From Mycobacterium sp. ACS1612 (GTDB lineage: Bacteria; Actinomycetota; Actinomycetes; Mycobacteriales; Mycobacteriaceae): a stretch of DNA of 33,880 nt. Where the stretch lies: assembly GCF_001667505.1 (NCBI RefSeq), contig NZ_LZHZ01000013.1, positions 1 to 33,880 of the forward strand, written 5' to 3'. Positions 7,521 through 16,125 of the stretch are shown piece by piece. A program made the position numbers and the translations under genes. A model generated the notes under the pieces. It did not search any database. It worked only from the letters and a program-made list of their open reading frames with translations, and had not been told where the DNA came from. Numbering within the stretch: the first letter of the stretch is position 1; every line of letters begins with the position of its first letter.

Positions 7521-8726
7521 GTGGAAGCGTTGACCGTCGCTGTCGATACCGCGCGGCGATTGAGCGCAGACCCAGGTGCGCCTGGGCTCTGGGGAGGATA
7601 TGCCGGGCTGGCGGTGCTGGCTGCAGCGCTGGATATCACTGAGCCCGAATGCAGTTGGGACAGCATCGGCTTCGACTATCTGTGCCGCGCGGTCCAGGGC
7701 ATGGAGGCGGATCCTGCACCGGCGCTCGGATTGGCCGGACTCACGGGCTTGGCGACCGCCGCGTCGTTGTTGTCCCGCGACGGCAGCCGTTACGACACGT
7801 TGTTGACCACACTGGACACCGCGATCATCGACCGTGTCGTGCAGGTGTCCGACGGTGTGCTGCGGTCGCGGCCACACGGCGTTCCGGTGTCGCTGTTTGA
7901 CGTCATCACCGGATTGGCCGGCGCCGGTCGGTATCTGCTCAGCCGAACGTCAGCACCCTGTCGGGCCGCGCTGGAAAAGCTCTTGCGCGCGCTGGTCTAT
8001 CTGTCGGAGGACGGTGGTTGCGCCGTTCCCCATTGGCACACCACCTTCAATCACTCGACCGACAACCTGCGCGCCAACTATCCTGACGGTCACGTCAATC
8101 TCGGTCTCGCTCATGGGATTCCGGGGCCGCTTGCACTGCTGTCGCTGGCCGCCAGTCAAGGTGTCGAAGTCACCGGTCAACGCGACGCGATCGTTCGCAC
8201 CGCCAACCGGATCGTGCAGGCGCAGTGCCGCGACGAATGGGGCATCGGCTTCCCGGTGGCCACCGCGTTGACACAAACGACCGCATCCCCGGCGCGCTCG
8301 GCGTGGTGCTACGGGTCGCCGGGGGTAGCGCGAGCGTTATGGCTCGCCGGGACCGCAACAGGTCGCTCCGACTACCGCGACCTCGCGGTGGCGGCGATGA
8401 CCGCCGTCTTCGAGCGACCCATCCCGAACCGCCGGATCGATTCCCCCACGCTGTGTCACGGTGTAGCAGGGCTGCTCCAGATCACGCTGCGCTTCGCGCG
8501 CGACGCCGCCGGAGAGGTCTTCTCCACCGCCGCAGAAGAACTCACCGCACAACTGCTCGACGCCTACGAACGGAACAGCCGGTTCGGGTACCGCGACCTC
8601 AAACCGACAGGCGAACGCATCGACAACCCCGGCTTGTTGGAGGGCGCCGCAGGCGTTGCGCTGGTCTTGCTCACCGCCGCCACGCCGGCGGAGCCGATCT
8701 GGGACCGGATCCTGATGCTGTCATGA
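7521..8726 (+). CDS. lanC: Lanthipeptide cyclase LanC
   Basis: A 401-residue LanC-type cyclase from GTG 7521. It joins Cys thiols to dehydrated Ser/Thr to form thioether rings. The zinc ligands are visible: Cys263 in WCYGSPGVARAL and Cys312-His313 in LCHGVAGLL. The LAHGIPGPLALL block with His198 is the other hallmark, and the Gly-rich repeats GLWGGYAGLAVL and GLLEGAAGVALVLL fit the alpha/alpha toroid. The length is normal for the family. The start has little Shine-Dalgarno sequence but is only six bases past the precursor stop, so re-initiation is likely. Its TGA overlaps the lanB ATG (ATGA), so cyclase and dehydratase are translationally coupled and probably made in fixed proportion. Confidence 0.93.
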   Translation: MEALTVAVDTARRLSADPGAPGLWGGYAGLAVLAAALDITEPECSWDSIGFDYLCRAVQGMEADPAPALGLAGLTGLATAASLLSRDGSRYDTLLTTLDTAIIDRVVQVSDGVLRSRPHGVPVSLFDVITGLAGAGRYLLSRTSAPCRAALEKLLRALVYLSEDGGCAVPHWHTTFNHSTDNLRANYPDGHVNLGLAHGIPGPLALLSLAASQGVEVTGQRDAIVRTANRIVQAQCRDEWGIGFPVATALTQTTASPARSAWCYGSPGVARALWLAGTATGRSDYRDLAVAAMTAVFERPIPNRRIDSPTLCHGVAGLLQITLRFARDAAGEVFSTAAEELTAQLLDAYERNSRFGYRDLKPTGERIDNPGLLEGAAGVALVLLTAATPAEPIWDRILMLS

Positions 8727-11698
8727 CGCTGTACGAGCCGCTGGATTTCGCGGTGGTCCGGGCGCCGCTGTTGCCGGTCGACACCCTCGACGCGTGCACC
8801 GGGGACTTGCGCAACGCGCTCACAAGCGAGGCGCGCGCGGCGCTCGCGGTGGCGAGCATGACATTCAGCGACGCGCTGGCCAAAGACGGCCCCGGCCCGC
8901 TGCGTCCACGCACCGAATCCACCCTGCGCCGATACCTCATCCGAATGTCCACCCGGCCAACGCCGCTGGGCCTGTTCGCCGGGGTGGGCCTGGCCAGTTG
9001 GGGCCAGCGCACCGACATCGAACTGATCGCCGATCACCGGCCACGGCGCACCCGCCCGGACGCGGGGTGGCTGACGGCGCTTGTGGATCGGGCGGAATCC
9101 GATCCGCGGATCCGCCGGCAGTTACGCGTTCGGGCCAACCCGTTGGCGCTCACCCGTGCCGGACGGATCTTTTTGGCGGAGCGGGCGTCCCGTGACAACG
9201 GTGCGGCGCTGTCGGTGTCGGTGCGAGCCACCGACGTGGTCAAGCGCACCATGGCGGCGGCGCGGACACCGATCGGATTCGGCGACCTGGCGGCGTATCT
9301 GCTCGAGACGACGCCAGGGGCGACGGTCGAGCAGGTGACCACGTTGGTGGACCGGCTATGCGAGCAGACGCTGCTGCTGACCGACCTGCGTCCCCCGTTG
9401 ACGATCGCCTCGCCCGCGCGCTACGTGCTCGAGAAGTTGAGTGACATCCCCGCCGCGGCACCGGTCCGCGCACAACTGGCCGCCGTTCTGCAGGCTGCCG
9501 ACCAGTGGGACGCCGAGCAGTCACCGGACGAAGGGTGTTTTCGGGCTCTGACCGCGCGGGCCAACAATGCGGTGATGACGGAAGGTGCGCCGCTGCAGGT
9601 GGATTCGGCCATGAGTCTTGCTTCCGCTACCGTGTCGAAGCGCATCGCCACCGACGCCGCGCGCGCGGCGGAGGTGTTGCTTCGCGTGAGTCGCAGTGCG
9701 CGTGGGCCCGCGACGTTGGAAGGCTATCGGCGCGCGTTCGAGCAGCGTTACGGGGTGCATCGCGAGGTGCCGCTGGTGGAGATGGTCGACCCGCACGTGG
9801 GCATCGGGCCGCTGCCGACCACAGCGTCGGGTGCCGCGGATTCGGCGGGGCACAATCAAACGCTGTTGGATATGGCGGCGGAGGCGTTGCGCAGCAGGAG
9901 TCGCGAGGTCTGCCTGGACGACAACGCGATTGCACAGCTCGCCACCGGTTATATGCCGGCGACTGGGGTGCCCCTGTCACTCGACGTCGATGTCGTGATC
10001 GCGGCGGAGTCACGGGAGGCGATCGACGCCGGGGACTACGACCTAGTGGTCGGTCCGAGCATCGGCAGCGGAGCGGCCGGGCGGATGCTGGGCCGCTTCG
10101 CGGATTTCGTGCCGGACGCGCCGAAGGCGCTGGCGCAGGTGGCCGCCGCCGAAGCGGAACGCTCACCGGGGCGGGTAGTCGCCGAACTCGTCTACCAGCC
10201 GAGGACGCGCAGGTTGGGCAACGTGTCCACGCGGCCGAATCCGCGACGCTACGAGATTGCGATCGACCTACCTGCGAGCACCGACCCCGAGCACACCATC
10301 GGCGTCGACGAACTGGTCGTGGGTGTGCGGGACGGCAAGTTCCGGGTGCGGTGGACGCGCACCGGCGAGGAGGTGATGATCACCGCCGGCCATATGCTCA
10401 CGTCGACGCGCGCGCCTGCGGCCGCACGGTTCCTCTCCGAGGTAGGGCGCCATCAGATTCGCCAACTCAGTGCGTTCTCGTGGGGGCCGGCGGCGTCGTT
10501 CCCGTTTCTGCCGCGGGTCCGATACGGGCGCATCGTATTATCGTTGGCGCAGTGGCGATTACGCGCGGACGGTTTCCGCTGCGGGCTCGATGATGCAGCG
10601 ACCTTCCGCACCGAACTCGATGGGTGGCGGGCGCGATGGGATGCCCCGGCCGCGGTGGTCGTCGCGACCGGCGATCACCGACTCGCTTTGGATTTGATGA
10701 GACCGGGGGATGCCGACGAACTGCGCCGGGAGTTGCGTTCCGGCGGTGCGGTGGTTGTGCAGGAAAGGTTCCCGGAACGGGACCGGGCGTGGTTGACGGA
10801 TACGGGCGGTCGGCGATTCGCGGCGGAGTTCGTAGTTCCGCTGATCCGTCGCGCCCCGACACCGCAGCCGGCCGCCGAGCCGGTGGGCGGCTGGCGAATA
10901 AATCTCAAGGCGCCGGGCAGCGATTGGTTATTCGTCAAGTTGTACTGCCCGGTCGATTTGGAAGAGGAGTTGCTCAGGGGGCCGGTGCGCGCGTTCACGC
11001 GGGAGGTGGCGGGCGACGGTTTCGTTGAGTGGTTCTTCATCCGATACAGCGATCCGCGCAGGCACATTCGGTTGCGATTCCGGGGTGACCCGGCGCGCCT
11101 GCTGGCAGACCTGCTGCCGCGGATCGCGGCGTGGGCGACAGAGTTGACCAATGTCGGTATGTGTGAACGCTTCTCGATAGACACGTACGAGCGAGAGCTG
11201 GATCGTTTCGGCGGACCGGACAGTTTGGCCGCAGCGGAGCAGTTCTTCTGCGCCGACAGTGCAGCGGTCAGCGATCTGTTGGCAGGCGGTGAGATGGAAC
11301 CGCTGCCGACGGCGGTGATGACCGTCGACGCGATGTTGAACGGTCTGGGGCTGAACAGGCGGGAACGGGCGGAATGGTGTGCGGCGCGGTCAGGTCCGCG
11401 GTCGGAATCGGGTGCGGATTACCGGGAATGGAAACAACTGCTACGGCCGATGCTCGCCGACGAGACCGCATCCCCGCTAGGCGACGTGCGTGACCGGCTC
11501 CAAAGGGCGAGCGCTCAGTTACGTTACACCACAACGGAACTGCACGACATGGGGCGTATGTCATGCGCTCCGGCTGATCTGTACGGCAGCCTCGTACATC
11601 TGCATCTGAACAGACTGCTGGGCGCCGACCGGGCCACCGAAAGGCGGGTAAACGGGCTACTGGGACGACTGCAGCACGGGCTGACATTGCAGAGTTGA
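8723..11698 (+). CDS. lanB: Lanthipeptide dehydratase LanB with SpaB_C domain
   Basis: A 991-residue full-length class I dehydratase. The frame is open from 8225, but ATG 8723, overlapping the lanC stop as ATGA, begins the homologous sequence MTLYEPLDFAVVRAPLLP. The N-terminal glutamylation domain has the family motif with Arg74, Arg78, Thr80 and PLGLFAG (81-87). The C-terminal elimination domain (SpaB_C / thiopeptide-type, about residues 705-985) shows WLFVKLYCP, EWFFIRYSDP, HIRLRFRGDP and ERELDRFGG. Class I enzymes use glutamyl-tRNA to glutamylate Ser/Thr of the precursor and then eliminate glutamate to give Dha/Dhb. Both halves lie in one chain, so dehydration should be complete without another gene. 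Downstream genes are not obvious lanthipeptide genes, and no LanT or LanP gene is seen. Confidence 0.93.
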   Translation: MTLYEPLDFAVVRAPLLPVDTLDACTGDLRNALTSEARAALAVASMTFSDALAKDGPGPLRPRTESTLRRYLIRMSTRPTPLGLFAGVGLASWGQRTDIELIADHRPRRTRPDAGWLTALVDRAESDPRIRRQLRVRANPLALTRAGRIFLAERASRDNGAALSVSVRATDVVKRTMAAARTPIGFGDLAAYLLETTPGATVEQVTTLVDRLCEQTLLLTDLRPPLTIASPARYVLEKLSDIPAAAPVRAQLAAVLQAADQWDAEQSPDEGCFRALTARANNAVMTEGAPLQVDSAMSLASATVSKRIATDAARAAEVLLRVSRSARGPATLEGYRRAFEQRYGVHREVPLVEMVDPHVGIGPLPTTASGAADSAGHNQTLLDMAAEALRSRSREVCLDDNAIAQLATGYMPATGVPLSLDVDVVIAAESREAIDAGDYDLVVGPSIGSGAAGRMLGRFADFVPDAPKALAQVAAAEAERSPGRVVAELVYQPRTRRLGNVSTRPNPRRYEIAIDLPASTDPEHTIGVDELVVGVRDGKFRVRWTRTGEEVMITAGHMLTSTRAPAAARFLSEVGRHQIRQLSAFSWGPAASFPFLPRVRYGRIVLSLAQWRLRADGFRCGLDDAATFRTELDGWRARWDAPAAVVVATGDHRLALDLMRPGDADELRRELRSGGAVVVQERFPERDRAWLTDTGGRRFAAEFVVPLIRRAPTPQPAAEPVGGWRINLKAPGSDWLFVKLYCPVDLEEELLRGPVRAFTREVAGDGFVEWFFIRYSDPRRHIRLRFRGDPARLLADLLPRIAAWATELTNVGMCERFSIDTYERELDRFGGPDSLAAAEQFFCADSAAVSDLLAGGEMEPLPTAVMTVDAMLNGLGLNRRERAEWCAARSGPRSESGADYREWKQLLRPMLADETASPLGDVRDRLQRASAQLRYTTTELHDMGRMSCAPADLYGSLVHLHLNRLLGADRATERRVNGLLGRLQHGLTLQS

Positions 11699-11741
11699 AA
11701 TAACCCACCGACTGGATAGAGAACCGAAAGGTTAGAGCGTT

Positions 11742-11825
11742 ATGCATCACACGAAGAGGAGTTTCGTGACGCATGTTCGCAGATATCTCGACAACAGTAG
11801 AATGCATGCAGAGCTCTTCTCATGA
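11742..11825 (+). CDS. Possible 27-codon ORF coupled to the TM protein
   Basis: ATG 11742 opens a frame of 27 codons, MHHTKRSFVTHVRRYLDNSR followed by seven more residues, ending in a TGA that overlaps the next ATG as ATGA at 11822-11825. An AAAGG lies about a dozen bases upstream, which is far for a ribosome site. The peptide is basic and has no recognised relative. It may be a translated leader that feeds ribosomes to the next gene, or a chance ORF. Confidence 0.3.
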   Translation: MHHTKRSFVTHVRRYLDNSRMHAELFS

Positions 11826-12499
11826 TCAGAGCCAGACAAGCGGTGCCGGATACGGTTCGCAAGTCCATGCGAGGTCCTAGATCGAGCGCCCGACTGAGGC
11901 TGCGCCCCGGGGCCGAGCATCATCCCCATTCCTCACAGGGCGACGGTGAATCGGAGAAACGACGCGCCAACCGACTCGCCATGTTGAGCGTGATCGCGAC
12001 TCTGATCGTGGCGGTGTTGGGCAGTCTAACGACGATGACGGTTGCCAGTACTAGTTCCCACAATGAGCGGGATCGCGCCATTGAGAACTCTCGACGAGGC
12101 AATCAGCAGGCTGCGTATGCCGAGTTTCTAACCGCAACTACGGAATTGAACAGCGATGTTTACGACGGTCTCGTCCTGATCGAACTCGGGAGCAACGCTC
12201 GAGACGATGATAGGGCCAGTGCGATCCTAAGGAAGGTGAACGAAACAACAGCGCTCGTCGATACGAAGTACAACGTTATCGTTCTCGTCGGTTCCGATGC
12301 TACTCGTGCTGCAGCGACTGCTTTGGCGGATGCGTATAACGGAGCCACTACCAAACTACGTGAATCGATTTTGAATCAAGCGCGCGGTGCAAGAGGCGTC
12401 GAACCTGGGGTCCCTCGCGCTGCGGATTTTGTGAAGCAGATCAGGACTCTGCGGAACAAGTTTGTCGCGTCTGCGCGCAGTGATCTAGGCGCCTATTAA
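11822..12499 (+). CDS. Single-pass membrane protein of unknown function
   Basis: A 225-residue protein from ATG 11822. The first 50 residues are Arg-rich and polar, then one strong membrane helix (about residues 57-76, LSVIATLIVAVLGSLTTMTV). The remainder is a helical, polar domain predicted outside or as a coiled bundle, with NERDRAIENSRRGNQQAAYA right after the membrane and an Arg-rich C-terminal helix. The layout (short cytosolic tail, one TM, helical extracellular stalk) is common in small actinobacterial membrane proteins, but I do not recognise a family. Base composition is noticeably poorer in GC than the neighbours, which hints at a different origin. It follows lanB on the same strand by about 120 bases, so immunity or export help for the lanthipeptide is possible but unproven. 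Confidence 0.6.
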   Translation: MIRARQAVPDTVRKSMRGPRSSARLRLRPGAEHHPHSSQGDGESEKRRANRLAMLSVIATLIVAVLGSLTTMTVASTSSHNERDRAIENSRRGNQQAAYAEFLTATTELNSDVYDGLVLIELGSNARDDDRASAILRKVNETTALVDTKYNVIVLVGSDATRAAATALADAYNGATTKLRESILNQARGARGVEPGVPRAADFVKQIRTLRNKFVASARSDLGAY

Positions 12500-12542
12500 C
12501 CAAATGCTGGCTATGGTCACTGGTAGCACAGACACGCCCGAA

Positions 12543-15500
12543 TCACACCCCGGCCGGAACCTTCTCCGCCGACTTCCGCATCTCCTGCCGTAGCGACGAG
12601 AACTCCGAAATGGTCCGAGTCGCCACCGACGCCACCGGGCGCGCGTTACGGCCCGTCGGCTCGGTCTTGGACACCATCACCACGCTGTCGATGTACGGCT
12701 GGATCGTCGTGGCGTTCTGCACCGTCGCGACGATCACCAACTGGAAGCCGAACTTACGGAACGCCTGCAGCGCCTGCTGCGCGAACTGCGGGTCCGACTT
12801 CGAAAATGCCTCGTCCAGCATCAGCTGCGCGAAAACCGGCCTGTTGTCGTCACTTTCGGGATTGGCCAGGTTGAAGCTCAACGCGCCGGCGAGGCAGAAC
12901 GCCATCAGCTTCTCCTGCTCACCACCGGAGTTGTCGCCGGCATTGCTGTGCGTGCGGATCAGCTCCTCGGTGCTGACATCCCACTCCGCGCAGTCGAATG
13001 TGAACCGGTTGCGCACGTCGAGCGCGTCCCGCGTCCACGCCTTGTCCTCCGGCGCCGTCGACGCCAACCGGTTACGCAGCCGCAGGATGTCGGCGTACTG
13101 GTCCAAGATCGCCTGCTTGTCGCCCAGCCCGACCTCGGCGATGCGCCGCGAGATCGAGCGCACGATCTCGGTCAACTCGCTTACCGCCGTCAACTGCCGC
13201 GGCGTCGCCCGCAGCGTCAGCCGGGTGCCGCGGTTGAACTCGACTGCGCCCAAACCGGTGTTCACACGGTCGATCTGATCGCTGATCCGCCGCGCCTCCT
13301 GCTCGGCCACCCGGTGCAGCGTCAGGATCGCATCCGGCGCCTGCTCGGTCACCAACCGCATCATCCGCTCATAGGCCTCGGGCAGCTCGCGTTCGTCGAT
13401 GTGCTTGCACAGCGCGACGTAGTCGTGCACCCGCTCGTCGAAATCCTCACTGTCGTTGGGGATCGCATCCGGGAACGACGTGTCGAATGTGTTGAGGATG
13501 CGCGCCAACTCGTCGTAGGAGCGGCGCCGGCTCTCCCGCAGCTGCTCACGTTCCTTCTTGATCGTCGCGAACAACGCATCTCGGTGCGGCTCAGGGTCGA
13601 GCAACTCCAGCGACACCGGCAACGCCGCCGCATATCGGTTCAGCAGCTCCGTCAACGGCTCCGAGACGAACGCCGGCGACAGCCGCTCCTCGAGGTCCAT
13701 CAGCCGGGTGCGCCGCTCGTCGAGGCTGTCGCGGCGGGTCTGAATCGCGCCGCGGCGCGTCATCAATTTCTGGATCTGCGACCAACATTCGTCCGCGCGC
13801 GCGTTCAGCGCCTCGATGTCGGGGTTGTCCGCCATCAGCAGTTCGTACTGCTCACGCAGCCGCTCGGCGTGCCCGTCGGCGGTCTCGGTGTCGATCTGGC
13901 TCCACTGCGGGAACTGCTCGCAGATCGCCTTGCACGCCGCGGCCCGGTCGCGCCACTGCTGGCGCTGCGCGGCGATGTCGTCGGCGGTGCGGCGGGCCTT
14001 CTGGTAGGCCTCCTCGGCGGCGGCCAGCTCGACGGTCAGCGCGTTGATCTTCGCGGTGACGTCACCCTGATACAGGTACTCGGACTGCTTGACCGGGCGC
14101 CGGTCGTCCTTGACCGCCAGTCGGTCGGAGTCCTTGTACAGGCCGGTGTCGGTGACGGCACGGCGGAACCGGTCGAACACGTCAGGGGTGTCGACGCACA
14201 CGTGGTCGCCGGCGTTGGTGATGACGTCGACGGCTTCGGCGGCGCACGGATGTGAAGGATCGACGGCAAAGAGCTTGCCCGCCAACGTATTCGCTGCCGG
14301 CTCGACCGGCTCGGCGCCCAGGAACTTCACCCGCACGTGGTGCAGCTGCAGCCGGCCCCGCATGTCGGTCTCGTTGACGAACCGCAGCACCGCCGCCCAA
14401 TGCTGGTCGGGCACCAACAGGCGCAGGCCCGCACCGCGCAGCACCTTCTCCACCGCGAGCCGCCAGCGGGTCTGTTCGGGCTTGAGGTCGAGCAGCTCGG
14501 CGATGTAGGGCAGCTCGGTCGGGTCGGCACCGACGGCAGTGCAGATGTGATCGCGCATCGCCAACGCGAACTCCGGCAGCGCAGAGCCGACGTGCTCGAC
14601 ACGCTTGAGCTCCTTGGCGGCATCGTCGCGGGCGATGCGGGCGGACTTCTGCGCGTACTCCGCGTCAGTGGACGCCTCCCGGTTGCGCTCGACCTTGGCG
14701 AGCATCTCCGTGGCCTGCGCGAGCAGTTCCTCCCGCAGGTTCCAGAACTCGTCGGCGGTGTCCGGGATCTCGATGTCCTGCGCGGTGAGGAGGTCCTCGT
14801 ACGCGGCGCGACGCCGCTCCACCTGCTCGGCCTCGGCCTCGGCGGCGGTCACCTGCGACTGCAACGGAGCGATGTTCGCGCTGGACCCGCTGATCTGCGC
14901 GTTGAGCGAATCCGCTTCCGCCTTCGCCAGGTTCAGCGACCGGGTGACGTCTTCGTACTCGTTCTCCAGCTGGTCGATGGTGCCGTCGAGCGTGGCGATC
15001 TGGGCGGGACACTGCGCGAGCCGGACATGGTCGGTGTAGGCGCGCACCATCGGCGCGTCGACCAGGTCGATGATGCCGAGGTCCGAGGATTCCGAGGCGT
15101 ACCGCTGCTGGATGGCCTCGATGTCGCCGAGGATCTTGCGTTTCTTCTGCGCGACGGCGAGCAGTTCGCGGGCCTCGACCAGCGGGTCGATCTGCTTGAG
15201 CGCCTCGGGCAGCCGGGCCAGGCTGTCGGGTTCGTCGAGCATGAACTCGCGCACGAACTGCTCAAGCCCGCCAACGCTTTTCAGTGACTTGGCCTTGCCC
15301 AGCAGCTGTTGGGCGGCGTCGGAGGCGCGGATGCCGATGGTGGCGTACAGCTGCGCGAGGTACTGCGACTCGACCTTGGTGGAGAACCGCCAGTCTTCTT
15401 TGAATACGTTTGCGTCGAAGCGGCCGGCGGCCCAGCGGTTGCAGACGTCCTCGATGTCGAGGTCGCCGTCGCCGAGCACGAAGCGGCTGGAGGAGTCGTT

Positions 15501-15905
15501 GCGGGACTCGCCGGTCAGCCACTTGAGCACCAGGCCGGTGACGGTGCGGCCGGTGTCGCTGGTGTAGGTGACCGCGACGGCCGACCAGGCGGTGCCGTCG
15601 CCGCGGAGGTACATGACGCGGCTGGTGCTGCCGTCGCTGCGCTGGCCCCAGGCGCCGCGGACGTACTTGTCGACGGTGCGGCGGCCTGCACTGGACCCAG
15701 CGGCGGTGTTGTCGCCGGAGGCATTGAAGTTACGCCGGTTGAACGGCAAAAACCCGAGCGAAATCGCGTCCAGCAGTGAGGATTTGCCGCTGCCCGAGGC
15801 GCCGGCGATCAGGGCGCCGCCTGCGCTGAACGGGATGGAGTGGTAGCCGTCGAAAACACCCCAGTTGATGACCTGCAGCCGGGACAGATGGAACTGCTCA
15901 GTCAT
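12543..15905 (-). CDS. jetC: SMC-like ATPase of a Wadjet/MksB (EptC-type) system
   Basis: A 1120-residue protein from ATG 15905 with the architecture of JetC/MksB condensins. The N-terminal half-ATPase opens with [20 protein letters not shown] and has Walker [10 protein letters not shown] (35-43). Long coiled-coil arms fill the middle (for example [18 protein letters not shown]). A hinge-like region lies near 480-620. The C-terminal half carries the ABC signature SGGEQ (993-997) and Walker B LMLDEAF with Asp1031-Glu1032. Length and motifs are complete, so it should be active. In Wadjet systems JetABC recognises and extrudes small circular DNA and JetD cleaves it; the mycobacterial relative EptC limits plasmid maintenance. 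Normally jetC directly overlaps jetB. Here jetB is 2.7 kb away, with its own promoter-like element before each gene. No jetD follows; convergent with the TM-protein gene. Confidence 0.92.
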   Translation of the reverse strand: MTEQFHLSRLQVINWGVFDGYHSIPFSAGGALIAGASGSGKSSLLDAISLGFLPFNRRNFNASGDNTAAGSSAGRRTVDKYVRGAWGQRSDGSTSRVMYLRGDGTAWSAVAVTYTSDTGRTVTGLVLKWLTGESRNDSSSRFVLGDGDLDIEDVCNRWAAGRFDANVFKEDWRFSTKVESQYLAQLYATIGIRASDAAQQLLGKAKSLKSVGGLEQFVREFMLDEPDSLARLPEALKQIDPLVEARELLAVAQKKRKILGDIEAIQQRYASESSDLGIIDLVDAPMVRAYTDHVRLAQCPAQIATLDGTIDQLENEYEDVTRSLNLAKAEADSLNAQISGSSANIAPLQSQVTAAEAEAEQVERRRAAYEDLLTAQDIEIPDTADEFWNLREELLAQATEMLAKVERNREASTDAEYAQKSARIARDDAAKELKRVEHVGSALPEFALAMRDHICTAVGADPTELPYIAELLDLKPEQTRWRLAVEKVLRGAGLRLLVPDQHWAAVLRFVNETDMRGRLQLHHVRVKFLGAEPVEPAANTLAGKLFAVDPSHPCAAEAVDVITNAGDHVCVDTPDVFDRFRRAVTDTGLYKDSDRLAVKDDRRPVKQSEYLYQGDVTAKINALTVELAAAEEAYQKARRTADDIAAQRQQWRDRAAACKAICEQFPQWSQIDTETADGHAERLREQYELLMADNPDIEALNARADECWSQIQKLMTRRGAIQTRRDSLDERRTRLMDLEERLSPAFVSEPLTELLNRYAAALPVSLELLDPEPHRDALFATIKKEREQLRESRRRSYDELARILNTFDTSFPDAIPNDSEDFDERVHDYVALCKHIDERELPEAYERMMRLVTEQAPDAILTLHRVAEQEARRISDQIDRVNTGLGAVEFNRGTRLTLRATPRQLTAVSELTEIVRSISRRIAEVGLGDKQAILDQYADILRLRNRLASTAPEDKAWTRDALDVRNRFTFDCAEWDVSTEELIRTHSNAGDNSGGEQEKLMAFCLAGALSFNLANPESDDNRPVFAQLMLDEAFSKSDPQFAQQALQAFRKFGFQLVIVATVQNATTIQPYIDSVVMVSKTEPTGRNARPVASVATRTISEFSSLRQEMRKSAEKVPAGV

Positions 15906-15933
15906 CGACCTTCATCTTCGTGCTGTCGTCCAC
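15898..15933 (-). pseudogene. 11-codon mini-ORF before jetC, possible jetB relic
   Basis: GTG 15933 has GAGGA at good spacing and is followed by ten more sense codons ([12 protein letters not shown]) and a TGA at 15900-15898 that overlaps the jetC start (ATGACTGA). The 5' leader GAGGAACGC before this GTG closely matches GAGGAGCGC before the GTG of jetB at 19340. This looks like the start and end of a jetB copy with the middle deleted, left behind to couple translation into jetC. Chance is possible for so short an ORF. Confidence 0.35.
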
Positions 15934-15957
15934 CTAGCGTTCCTCGGTCGGTCATTT

Positions 15958-16018
15958 GTCGGACGCCTCAACATAGGCGACGGGGCCGACATCGCCGGCG
16001 TGGGGAGGGTCGTGTCGG
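15958..16018. repeat. Direct repeat copy upstream of jetC
   Basis: The first 35 bases match 31 of 35 in the copy at 19364-19398, sharing the block GTCGGACGCC at the start and CAACATAGG at bases 12-20. The outer block GGTCGTGTCGG is identical and lies 50 bases in here versus 51 in the other copy. Both copies have the same orientation relative to the gene they precede. Confidence 0.75.
15970..15992 (-). promoter_or_regulatory. RecA-NDp-like (PafBC-type) promoter of jetC
   Basis: Read on the minus strand: ATGTCGGCC at 15992-15984, an exact 8-base spacer, then TATGTT at 15975-15970. The mycobacterial LexA-independent DNA-damage promoter is TTGTCRGTG-N8-TANNNT. The core TGTCGG, the spacer length and the -10 all match; positions 1, 8 and 9 of the upstream box do not. 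The predicted 5' leader is about 58 nt. Function is inferred. Confidence 0.5.
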
Positions 16019-16125
16019 GGGAGAAATCCGTCACCTGACCTGTTTGCCGACGTCAGCGGTATCCCCAGGTCTGGAGTGGTTTTGGCGCTCCACCGAACGC
16101 ATGGTGCCAGTGCGAAAGATGTGAC

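Noticed and set aside
8225..8722. N-terminal extension of LanB by 166 residues
   Set aside because: It overlaps lanC in another frame, is Arg-rich and non-homologous; ATG 8723 gives the ATGA overlap and the known LanB start.
12948..14255. Plus-strand ORF of 435 codons
   Set aside because: Antisense to the coiled-coil part of jetC; Arg/Leu/Val-rich shadow.
16021..16125. TGGAG...CTCCA hairpin as a terminator of the redox operon
   Set aside because: Only a 5-bp stem without a T-run; too weak to list.
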